NCBI RefSeq assembly: GCF_018991925.1
Contig: NW_024735503.1
Span: 3,870,839-3,934,838 of the forward strand
Origin: Homarus americanus
Taxonomy: Eukaryota > Arthropoda > Malacostraca > Decapoda > Nephropidae
Direction: 5' to 3'
Length of the DNA stretch: 64,000 bases
Every line of letters begins with the position of its first letter. Within the stretch, counting starts at the first letter, position 1. The translations under genes and the position numbers were made by a program. Positions 46,201 to 58,800 of the stretch are shown here, piece after piece. The notes beneath the pieces were generated by a model, which saw nothing but the letters and a program-made list of their open reading frames with translations, did no database searches and had not been told where the DNA came from.

Positions 46201-49200
46201 GCGAAATGGCACTCTATTTTTCAATGATTTTCAACCATATTTCTAGTCTACCTAGAGGGTTACATCCAACGCCAACATGTAGAGGATGGGTGAAAATAGT
46301 AATATCCGTCAAAAAATGTATTTTGCCCAGGGTTGTGCTTTACCCCCTTGTAATGCTGAGCGCCTCATATCTCATCTGCAGGAGCGTTGATTGACGTACA
46401 TGTACAGTAAGCAAAAGAGCTCATGCCGGGATAATTCTCAGACATTTGGTCAGCTGTTATTGATGGCTATCCAACAGTTGCTGAATAAATTGATTTACAG
46501 GAAGGAAATGAATCAGAAATCTTTGAAAAGAGTCCTTCCTGGTATGCAAAACATGTGCAAGAGAGTCAGTATTTTCTATAGGTCATCAAATACCAAGATG
46601 CAGCTTGCTGTAATGCACCAGGAAGTTCTTACTTTTCAGTTATCACCAACAGATTCTTACCATCACCACTTCCCCTTGTACAGACAGCAGATGGCTTATT
46701 ATGTTGTTTTGATGATTTGAGTGCCAAATATCTACAGCTCTTTGTCAATCTAGTACTGGACAAATCTGTGCTACCAGCATGGGCAGTTAAAAACTTTCCA
46801 AAAGACGTGCCATATGATTTGGCATGTCCTCGTCTGAAGAATGAGCTACAGAAGCATATCTGTGGAACATGCGGCAAATACTTTGCTTCAGTCAAGTTCA
46901 AGACTTCTCATACAGTATTAAGAAACACTGCTCAAGTTGCAGTAGCCATTCTATTGTGAGTGCTCCAACAGAAAGGCTGCGATTTCAAAGACTAGCTGCC
47001 AAGAGACAAAGGGAATTCATGTGTGTTGTCTAGTACATTGAAAAAGAAGAGTACTGTATGAGTGGCACATGGAGGAAGAATTGGATACTGAGAGACTTGA
47101 AATGCCAACTGAGATCAGGGCTTACAAAGGAACACCAATCATGACTGTACAGAGTAGAGAACCAGTGTGGCAGGAAAACTGTTAGATCTGGGACAACACA
47201 CATGAACCACCCCTGGACACTTAAATGTTTACACTGAGAACCGAGTTTTCAGAAATATACAGGGTATAAATATATATATATATTTTTTTACATGCAAACA
47301 ATATATCAGGAATATATTACATAAAATATATTTGCTTTCATTATTAAAGTTGCATTACAGGTTGTACCTCTCTAGTCCGGCAACCTCGGGACCTGACTGG
47401 TGCCGGACCATGGAAATTGCCGGACCATGGAAATTCACCCTTTTCCTGGATAGATAGTGTCTTGTGCTTATGCCTGGAAGCACTAGCACCGCTTTCTCTG
47501 CGTCATGGTCTCTTTGAAGACATATTGAAGGGTTAAATGTTGTATAATAGCTTCTCAAATTTCGCGAGTTTTTAATTCTTAACGTATTTTATTGGAACAC
47601 ACAAAAAAATAAATAAATAAAAATTTTGACGGCGGAAACTTGAATTTCGACGGGTTTGAACGGCCCGCCAACGTGCAGACGACGTGCATAATCGTGTAAA
47701 CAGCGTCATTTCTCTTATGTACAAAAGATTCATTATTGTTTATTACTGAATGTCTTTTTTATTGAATTAATGTTTATGTGTGCAAAATGAGCAATACAAT
47801 TCATTAATAATACGTAGAATATTAAAACACACGAGGAAATAACACAGCATTGTTTTCGTTGATTACAAAACCAGTGACTGACTGGTTCTACATATAAAAC
47901 TGAAGAAAATAAGACCTTGGTTGTAGCTGTAGTAAAATTAATATGGTTGTTTTAAGTAATGTTATTTAATGTTAATAAATGGAACAATAGAAGTAGCTAA
48001 CGATAATGGTAAAGAAAAAAGAGAGATCGCATATGTAAGTGCGCATGCGCACACGTGAAAACATATCGTCATTACTTTACATAAGAACATGAAAGCAACA
48101 CTTATTTACTGTTCATATATATTTTAATTAATGTTTCTGAATTTGTTTTTATTGAATTAATGTACGTGTGCAAAATTAACAATACAATTTATTAATAATA
48201 CGTGGAATATTAGAGTAGACGAGACGGCTGCTGGCATTGTTTATGTTAAAGCTTACAAAACCAGTGACTCATTGGTTCTACATATAAAACTGAAGAAAAT
48301 AAGACCCTGAGCTTAGCTGTAGTAAAATTAATGTAAAAAATGAATATGGTTGCTTGAAGAACCTGTAATGTTATTTAATGTTAATAAATGGAACAATATA
48401 AGTAGCTAACCATTAATGGTAAAAAAAAAAGTGAGACTGCTCGTATGTAAGTGCGCACATGTGAAAATATATCGTCATTACTCTACATAAGAATATGAAA
48501 GCAACACTTATTTACTGCTCATATATATTGAAGGGTTAAATGTTGTACTCTGTATAGACAAGCAGAGAGAGAGAGAGAGCAGCCGAACTGCCGGATGTAA
48601 ACAAACCTTAATTTCCCGCGGCTTTTTTTTTTTTAAGGGGATTAGCCCACCCGGGCATAGGTCACTGACCCACATTGGGGCCTGAGGGGCAAAAATTTAA
48701 TACTCCTGTAATAATAATAATAATTCAGATAAAAAAAAAAAAAAAAAGCTGCCTATCTACCTATTGCACAAACTAAAATCGTTCCGGACCACGGGAGTTT
48801 CCGGACCACAGAATGCCGGACTAGAGAGGTACAACCTGTACTTGCTTTCACGTTTATCTGAAAAAATAGAATATGCATGCATTTGTCAAGGTATAGGAAG
48901 ACTTAAGTATATATATTTTCTTTGTAATTTTAGTAATTTTTTTAGTATTTTTTTTATTTATTTATTTTAAATATTGGGCACCCCCTACATCCTTGTGTAA
49001 GGTGAAGCGCAGAAGCGTTTATGCACCCAACAGGGAAGCATGCTACGTTCATGCTTGCCTTAATGTCTCATGAGTTATGGGCGTAGAAGCCTGGAGAATC
49101 AATGATTTATGTCATCAAGTTATTGGAAGCTCCAACAACTCCCTGAATACGAATTCGCAACTTTCGATTTACAGCAGGTACCTACTTTGCTGCTAGGTGA

Positions 49201-52200
49201 ACAGGGACTAAGGGAGGCTGGGAAGTGTGTCCGAACAACTTTCCACCGGCCCGGGAATCGAACCCATGACACCTTGCTTGCGAGGCAAGAGCGGTACCGC
49301 TCAACCCACCGGCGCCCCACACTTTCAGTATTAAAGAATTTCAAAGATTACATCTGTATTATTTAGACTTTACCTGTATTTTATTTTTTACTGTTACCTA
49401 ACACTTCTTCTGACACCTCCCCTCCCCATAACACACTGTAACACCTGACTTGATACCCCCACTCCCCTCTGAGTTACATAATTTTTTAATGGCCCATTGG
49501 TTTAAACTATTGGTTAACCCTGAGTATAGGTATAATTTCCAGTGTGTAGGCAGATTCTGTGAATTACTGTATTGCATACAATAGTTACCTACAAAATTCC
49601 CTCAACACACTTTTGCATTATCTGGCATGTGATTTAGGTTATTTGTGTGATTGGCTTATAACCGGTTAACATGTAAAAATACCCTGTAGTTAGTACATGT
49701 GCAGAGAAAATGTAAATAAATAGGTGTTGAATTTATTATATTATTGATGACTGACCCGCCGCTGATTTTTCAGAGAAAACGATTTAAATAAAGCCACAAT
49801 TTCGTACTTTGGGCAAATGTGTTAAAAAGTGGTTACTGTATTTCTAAATTAAACCTAACCTAACCTTAGTTGATAAGAAAAACAAATGCCAGAAGTGTTG
49901 TGAGAAGACCTTGCCAACCTAACCAAAGAAATCTACCTAACCTTACCTTACTTCCTTACCGTGGGGTTCCACCCCTCGGCATGTTAAACAGAAAGAAGTT
50001 AAATTTTTTGTGGATGTAAGAGCAGCTGCCTGGACCATGTGGCTCATAGACGTACACTGGCATCAATCAGAGCATTAATTATGATTTGGTGTTTACATAC
50101 GGGGATGCAGCATTACTGCCGAGAAGACAAAGTAGTGCACGTCTAGGTGCCTAATTATCTACCAAACTAATAATTTTCCAAATAAATTTTTATATCATAA
50201 CTCATTGATGAAGATATAGTATGAACATAAGCATCAAAACAAATAACGTGTCGGTGGACTAGTCATCAATATTAGCCTATTATTGTAATCGATAATTTTT
50301 TACTTTGTTTTGTACAATATTAATGAATTTAATGATAGTATACATAAGTTTACATTCCTGTTTCAGGCATCTGTTGACGCTCGGACTCGGTTTTTAGTAA
50401 AAGGTCTTGGTGTCCACCTGACTGAGGGAGGTCGTTTAAGAAAACTTGAAGACTTACGCAACCACCTCAGACAATACCCACAAGCTAAAGGAGTAGCTGT
50501 CAAGGTGAGCTAATTAGTGATTAGATAGATAGATAAATAAATATTCAGTAAAACTGTCATATAAGTCGAAACTGATTCAGCATCTACACAGTGCAGGTAT
50601 ACAATGTACTGTACAGTAGCTAAAAAAAGTATCTGCATACTCTTTGTGAAACAATATGAGACCACCGAAAATAGGTATTGGGATATGCATGTCGTCTCCT
50701 TATACTATAAGAGTGTAATCACTTCACCGATTATTTTATTCCTATATGCCAACTCACTCTCTGTGTTGGTTACTGAAAGGCAGTGGGTGAAGACACGCAT
50801 ACCAACCCTCCCGAGACATCACGAGTTGTACGTATAATTTCGGAAGCCATCGGACCCACCCTGTCAGACACTATTTTAGCTACTGTACATAGACAGTGCA
50901 GGTATATTAACAATGTACAGTTGCCTCCACTCCCACCTTTAACAATGAACTTGGTCTCCCCGAACAGTGTGGTATCGCTGTAAAAGATTCCAAGCCAAGT
51001 GAAGGGTATCAATGACAGTGAATCAGCAAACCTCATGTGATTTTTTGTTCTAATCATAATCCCATTGTTAAAGATGGAACTGGAGGCAACTGTACATGGA
51101 AAGTTCAGGTAGATCAACACAAGTGCTGTACTGTAATCATAAAGTAGCTTTCAGTGAACTGTTACTATACTCTAGTACAGTAATCACAAGTTCAAGTTGT
51201 AGCACCCACGGTACACTACACAGTATGCTGGTAAGAAATAAAACTAGCAGTGATTGTTCAGCAGGTGTGTACAGATTTCCATGTAAGGAATCCTGGCAGC
51301 AATTGTGTTACCTGCAGGCCTGGATTAACCATAAGGCTAATAAGGCCCTCGAGTTTAAGCCTTAATTTGTGTTTCTTAAACTTAAATCTGTCATAAGTTC
51401 ACAACTTCACAATGTGGTTAAGTAAATTAATTTTGTTATGTTTATTAACGCTCTACGGTTATTACAGTACAGTATATATTAGAGTAAATACCCCCTTTTT
51501 AATTTGTATAATACAGTATACAGCCTCATGCCCCCTCACAATCTTAATCCAGACCTGGTTACTGGACATTGTCAAAGGTGACTGCCGCATAATGCCTCGA
51601 GGGGGAATCCCGACTGGAGTTTGGGTGATGTGTGTCAGGATGTAATGCGAGTGTAACCTTACCTGTGACCTTACCCCACCCCCAGGCCCCGCTCCGATTA
51701 TCCCTTCCCTACGGGATAATCGGTCAGAAGCTGGTGGGTCATGCAGGTCAACACTGACAATGAAATTATGTTACTGATAGGTCAATTACTTGACCAATGC
51801 ATATGATACCTTTGCATCGGTCAGAATTTTTTGAGCAATGCAAGTGCATCAGTTGCATCAGCCAGGATCTGGCCCTGCACATATAGTACTGTACTGTACA
51901 ATATAGTCACACCATCTTTGCTTAGTTTAGAGTCTCATATATTTTTTTTCCAGTGGAAACATATGGTAGTTTTTGCTTGAACAAATTTATTATGTTAACC
52001 AATAAAAATACAAAGGCTATGAATATACTCTACAGTGCCAGGGTGGCAGCATGACTTTCTTAACAACCAGCAGTTTGTTGAGTTTTTTTAAGTGTTGTTT
52101 TAATGTACCTTTTACTGTCTTCACAGAGAGGAGGTATTCAACGATTATTGAAAATCGTAGAAAGGACAACGAATGAATCGGTGAAATGTGAAGCACGGGA

Positions 52201-55200
52201 AGCTCTGGCCTTGTTGGGTTACACATCACCTGTTAAAGCTCATGGCATTAGACTCCTGACAATTGATGGTGGAGGTGTGAGGTAAGTTATAGTTATCATT
52301 TATTTTTCACTTCTATTCTTCCTTATCCTACCTATAACACCTCACTCCCCAAAGAAGCTCCATTCTAGAGGTGGCCATGCCAGATGAGCCTCCAGGCTAA
52401 TAATACATAATGTATTACTTTGTATGAAAATTGAGGGTATGATTAAGTGCAGTATGTATGGATATTTCAGCTTGTTGTTCACCTGTCTTACACCTCTCTC
52501 AATAGTTTTGTTCCTCTCTTCTTTTGGATTTCTCTACTCTCTTGGTCCAGCCCAAACAAAAGTGTCAGAGGAGTAAAGTTGTATATACAGTCGATAGAGA
52601 TTAATTATCCTTATCTATTGCTTTATATATTTTTTAATTCATTTGATTATTATTTCATGCTCTTATATATTGATTTTAAGTTCTCATCCCATTTCAGAGG
52701 CTTGGTCGCCTTAGAAGTACTGAGAAAAATTGAGCAAGAAGCAGGTCATCCTATTCATGAACTCTTTGATTATATTTGTGGTGTGTCAACTGGAGCTATT
52801 CTTGCTGTCATGATGGGTAAGATTACTGTATGTACACTACAGTATGTGGATTGTGGTGTGACAACTGCAATAGGGGAGGTAGATGTGAGAGGCACATGTG
52901 TCAGTGTTTGTGCATCACACTAGAAATATTTTAAGTTGACCAAATGACAATGTCTTTCAGCAAAATTATTTCAGATCTCAGACAATATCAGTACAGTACT
53001 GTAAGGTAAAACCACCATTCAATAATTTGTAATTTTTCATTATTTAGCCATTTTCAGAAATTGCTAACCACTTTTGCATAAGTCAAAATCCCCCAAATGA
53101 ACAACCATTTGAATCAGGGTTGGCTGATTAAAACAAATGGTTTAACCAAATGATTTAAACCAAATGAATTAAGCCAATGGTTTAAACCAATTGATTTAAA
53201 CCAGATGGCTTAAACCAAACAAAAATCAGTTTTTTTAATCAATGTCCCTTGTCCTGGTTTAATTAGTTTGTATTTATTTTTATTACTTACAGATGGTTTT
53301 AATGATTTATAGTAGATTTGGAAAAGGCATATGATAGGGTGCACAGAAAGGCATTGTGGGAAGGACACTTAACCTACCTTATTGGCTTACCGTAACTATA
53401 TTGTTGTTATTAAACACAAATCTACTGTACAAAAACAGTTGATGAAATGCAGCAAAGCCTGGAAACATCATCCAACTGTTATTGGCTGAACGAAATCATT
53501 GTTGACAACCCCTTATCCGAAATTCCGAAAACCGAATTATTTTTTTTTATTTGAGCAAAACTTTTTTTTTTTCCTTTTTTAACAGGGGTTAGCCCACCCG
53601 GGCACAGGTCACTGATCCAGATCGGGGCCTGGGGGCGAAAATGAAATACTAATTATAATAATAATTACAGTAAAACCTCGATTAACTGACCCTCGATTAA
53701 CCGACTTTCGGATTAACCATCAATCCCGAACTCCTAATTTTTTTTTTTTTTACGGGGATTAGACCACCCGGGCACAGGTCACTGACCCACATCAGGGCCT
53801 GGGGGGCGATAATGTACGGTAATAATATTAATAATGATAATGATAATAATAATAATAATAGTAATAAAGAACCATAAATGCAAACATGAAAAAAAAATCA
53901 AGAATGAGAAACAATATACCGGTATGTATGTTGTGTTGTCAATAGTAACAGAAGCAATTGAGACCCTGCAATTGTGTGTAAATGAGGTAGAAAGTCAGAT
54001 TAGCAACCTGGGACTTGGTCACAATTTTTGTGATGACATGTTCTTTACTTTTATCCTCTTCGCCACTCATCGGCTCGTTAGCCGCTTGGGTGATCGGTCA
54101 CGTCTCTGATTACTTTTCCTTTTCATTTATCTTCTTCACCAAAAGATTGGCTCCCTAGCCGCCCGGGCGATCGGTCACGTCTCTGTCACGCACTGTTGGC
54201 AAATACTGGGCATGCACCGGCTCCTGAATGTACCTGAACCCGCTCCAGTGTTGGTCAAGTCTTCTCTTGAAATAGCTCACACTCGGTGCCGTCACAACAC
54301 TCTCTGGTAGATTGTTCCAAGAGTTTACAGCCCTCACTCCAAAAAAGTTTGCCCTCACGGTTTTCTGGACTTGCGGCTTCTTCAATCTTGAGCTGTGACC
54401 CCTTGTGGGGCGAGCGTCCGCCAGCTCCAAGTAAGGACACTCAACTGAGTAGTGCCCCCTGAGATGCTTATACACCTCAACTAGGTTACCCCCTTGCCCG
54501 TCTGTAGTATAAGCTAAGCAAGTTCAGGCACTCCAATCTCTCAGGGTAGCTGAGGTGCCGAAGTGCAGGCACCAGTCTGGTGGCCCTCCTTTGAACATTT
54601 TCAACCAACTGACAGTCCCTAGCATATGACTTTTCCATTTTTTATTCACGGTTTCTGTGCTGTTTCATATTTATTTACTAAAGTGGTTAATGTTTTAAAG
54701 CAAATTCTAGTGAAATATGAATGGCAAATGAACAAAACTGAATAGAGGGAATTAAATGAGGTAGGTTAGGGAAAGGTATTTTGAAAATGTATGTTTTATT
54801 TCCGTAAACTTTATGTACTATTAACCGACCTTCCGGATTATCCGTCGGCCCCTTCCATATGTGGTCGGTTAATCGAGGTTTTACTGTATTCATAGTAAAT
54901 CAAATTTATAATAAAAAATATATAAAAATTAAATAATAATGTGGGTCAGTGACCTGTGCCCGGGTGGGCTGATCCCTGTAAAAAAAAGAAAAAGAAAAAA
55001 AAACCCTAACCTAACCATCCTGAAATCCGAAAAATTCTGAAATCTGAAATGCATCTGGCCCCAAGGATTTCAGATACAGGTTGACAATCCCTTATCCGAA
55101 ATCCTTGGGGTCAGAGGCATTTCGGATTTCGGAATTTTTCCCTTTTCAGAATGGTGAGTTTTTTTTTTTTTTTTTTTTTATATAGCCCACCTGGGCATAG

Positions 55201-55796
55201 ATCACTGACCCACATCAGGGCCTGGAGGCCGAAAGTATAATAAAAATTATAATAATAATAATAATTCATAGGTCTAGGTTGTGTTTCTCACTTTTGATCT
55301 TTTTTTCATTCATTTCAAGGTTTTCTCTATTTTTAACAGTTTTTATATTGTTAAAAGACCCTCTTTATATTACTCCTGATATTTCTGTTCTTAGATCAGC
55401 AATTTCTTTAGATATGTTTTCACTTGATACTACCTCTACTCTGGTAAGAACTATTTATAGGCCGCCAACAATATCTTTTACTCTATTCATTGTCCTTTAT
55501 CTTCCATTAACTCTTATTGTTATTGTAAAAATTTTTAATCTTTATTCAAGGCCACTTCGATTATCTTATTAATGACGACACCTATTCGCAAAAGCCATCC
55601 CCTCTTTAAAATTACTAACGGAGCTTTAGTAGATATACCTATTCCAAGAAATATCTCAACATTCTGAAACTTTGGATCTTTATTAGGCTTATGCTTAGTT
55701 GTCCAAATTGTTTCTGGTCTTTTTCTTGCTATACACAATACTGCACATATTGATTTAGCTTTCTCTAGTGTACTGTATTATTGTTATTTTTATTAA

Positions 55797-55850
<54 letters not shown>

Positions 55851-58800
55851 TATCATGTTTTATTTTGGTGTATTTTTATTAAATTTTTTTATTTACTATG
55901 AATAATTATTATTACTCTTACATTTTCGCCCCCCAGGCCCTGATGTGGGTCAGTGATCTATGCCCGGGTGGGCTTATCTCTGTTAAAAAAAAAAAAAAAA
56001 AAAATTTGCCCCACAAAAAAAAACTTCGGTTTTCAGAGCCTTTCGGTTTTTGGAATTTCGGATAAGGGGTTGTCAACCTGTAATGGCTTGTCAACCTGTA
56101 CACAAACAATTTAAAAAAATACAGATAATCATCATTGACTTTGTTGGTAGCAGTTTACAGTACAGTGGTCCCTCGGTTAAAGAACACAATTTGTTCCACA
56201 GAGTCGTTTGTTAACCGAATCCATTATTTCAATGGGATATTTGGTAATTGGTTCCAACTCACAGAAAAGTACATACAGAGTATAAACAAAATGCAGTAAA
56301 GTACACTTACTTTGAGGTGTGTATGTAGAATGTTGCTGGTTGATGATGATGGGAATTAGAAGTGGGGGTGGAAGAGAAGAAAGGAGAAGAGAAGGAAGTG
56401 GGGATGGAGGAGAAACCGCCTTTCTTTGGACCCATGCTTGATGCAGTAATTTCACCAATAAAATTTTAAGTTCACTAGCTGTAATTAAAGATTATTTTAT
56501 TTAAATCAACACTGCACTGTGCTATATATTATCAATATGTTACTAAAATTTCAGAATGACCAATAATTTTAATGTAAAAATGTAAAAATACTCTGTATTC
56601 AAGAGAGCGACAAACACGATGTTTCCTCCACTGTAAACAAAGTTAAACTGACGTTTTGGTGGGTGAGTCAAGCGGCTGATGGACGCACAAAAACTAGTTC
56701 TTTGTACTGCATATATTATGAATATGTTAACTAAATTTTCAAATGACTAATAATTTTAATATAAAAAATGCAAAAATATTAAAGAGCACAACCTTCTTGA
56801 TATTTACTCCACTGGAAACGAATGTAAACATAGAACCGATTACTGTATTGGCGGACTAGCCGATCAGCTGATGTGCACAACAAAACGTGTTTGTCGTAAG
56901 GATTTCGTTAATCGAAGTTTTGTTCGTTAACCGAATTGAAGATCCTTATGGGAGGTAATTCGTTAACCGAAATTTCGTTAATCGAACCGTTCATTAACCG
57001 AGGGACCACTGTATATGGTTGTTCATAATTCAGAAATTTCTTTATTTTGCAATGAGTCGCACATATTAGTACAGGTACATTATAAATTAAAGAGGCTTTA
57101 CTGTAAATACTGGTACATATGTGTTTCTTCTGTTACTGGTCAGAGATTTAAACTGATTACTTTGTTGTGACCAACTTTGAGAAAACAAAGTGTTAAAGTA
57201 ATATATATTTTTCCTCTCACTGAATTGAACACACTTTATTTTATTGTTTTGTTTTACCTTTATTCCAACAAAAACTGAAACCTTCTAAATAAGATACGGT
57301 TAATCTGATATCATGAGAATTTATGATTTATGGGTCATTTTCCATGTTACATAGAATTAAGAGTGAATAATTTATGTGATTAGCTTTCATTCTCAAGGTA
57401 CAGTACAGTACTACTCTGTTGGTATAGTGATGAAAGATCTTTACTTTCAGGTGTACATCGATTTTCATTAGATGAGTGTGAGACAATGTATAGGGAACTG
57501 AGTACACAGATCTTCACTCAGACAACTTTTAAAGGAGCCACCAGTCTGTTCATGAGGAACTCCTACTACGACTCTAATTCTTGGACGGAGATACTGAAAG
57601 AGCACATGGGTGCTAAGTCCCTCATTGAAACAGCACGAGATGCAGATGGTCCCAAGGTAGGATATGAATGAATTTCATGTCGTATAGAATCTGCAACCGA
57701 AAAATTTGGAACCTAGAAGCTTCCATAAAATGGATACTGTATTTCATAAAGTGGACACTATCATGAACATGTGTCCAAGGAAAGCATACTGTTTATGCAA
57801 TAAACCATAGTACAGTACTGTACTGTACTTGTGTCAATTTTGATACACCTGTACTGTATTGTTAGTTTCTACAGATACCTATATGGTACTATACACTAAC
57901 TTTCTCCATTATTCTCAATCTAATAAAGTCAACAAATAAGCTTTCAATGTCTCACACTACCACACACAGTCACTGAGCCAGTTGCCTGATTGTCCAATTT
58001 CTTCTCATTTATTTGCATGTAACACAAGGAAAATTAAATAAAATAAAAATTTTTTGTACTGAATTCTTCAATTTCGTATTTAAAATGTTCAAATATTTAA
58101 AAAAAATAAATTACAGTACTGTACACTACTTTTGGAAAGTAGTTTTTCGGTTGAGTGAGTGGCCATTGTCATCCTTCCATCTGTACAGGTTTCACTATTA
58201 AAATTTCTCCATAATTCATTAAGACGTAATGCCCAAAATAGTCACCGTGCATCATTGGGACCATGGTGGGAATGCTGGGAAAAAAAAAAACAGTACAGCA
58301 CAGTACAGGTAGTAGTATTCTTGCATCCAGTTTGAAAGTTTTATCTGGGAAAGGTGTATGGATGCCTCAGTAGTGTAGTGTGTGTGTCTGGTGCCCGGAC
58401 GCAGCAGCAGAAGCCATAAGGAAATTAACAGAAATAAGGTGAAAGAAATGAGAGGGAGATGTACAATGTTCAAAAGTATAAAGACAATTTCTTATTAATC
58501 TCTGTTACTGCTTGTTTTATGTGTACAATGCTAATTAATTGTTATATTTTCAGCTATGCCTCGTCGCTACATCAGCCAACACAAACAGAATCCAGGCGTA
58601 CCTCTTCCGTAATTACAATCTTCCTTACCGAGTTACTAGTCACTACCAGGGAACATCATTACCTCTAATCTGGGAAGCTGTGAGAGCCTCTGCTGCAGCT
58701 CCCGGTTACTTTTCTGAGTTCAGGATAGGAGACCTGATATTATTGGTAAGTGGCAATGTTATTTGTAATGATTAGCCTTTTGTTCATCATTTTCTTGTTG

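Larger units (their letters stand above)
53497..56098. mobile_element. MITE family 2, copy A (host of nested insertions)
   Basis: Left end CATTGTTGACAACCCCTTATC; right end GGCTTGTCAACCTG at 56098 followed by TA. It contains the poly(T) module (53570-53650), a TA-flanked Tigger-like element (53668-54886), the inverted module (54935-55005), and a whole second family member, copy B, inserted inside its right terminal repeat. Without insertions it would be about 380 bp. Confidence 0.75.

Noticed and set aside
49109..49366. Frames on both strands containing EIKxGNRTHD-like residues
   Set aside because: They are translations of the tRNA-derived SINE, including its B box; not a protein gene.
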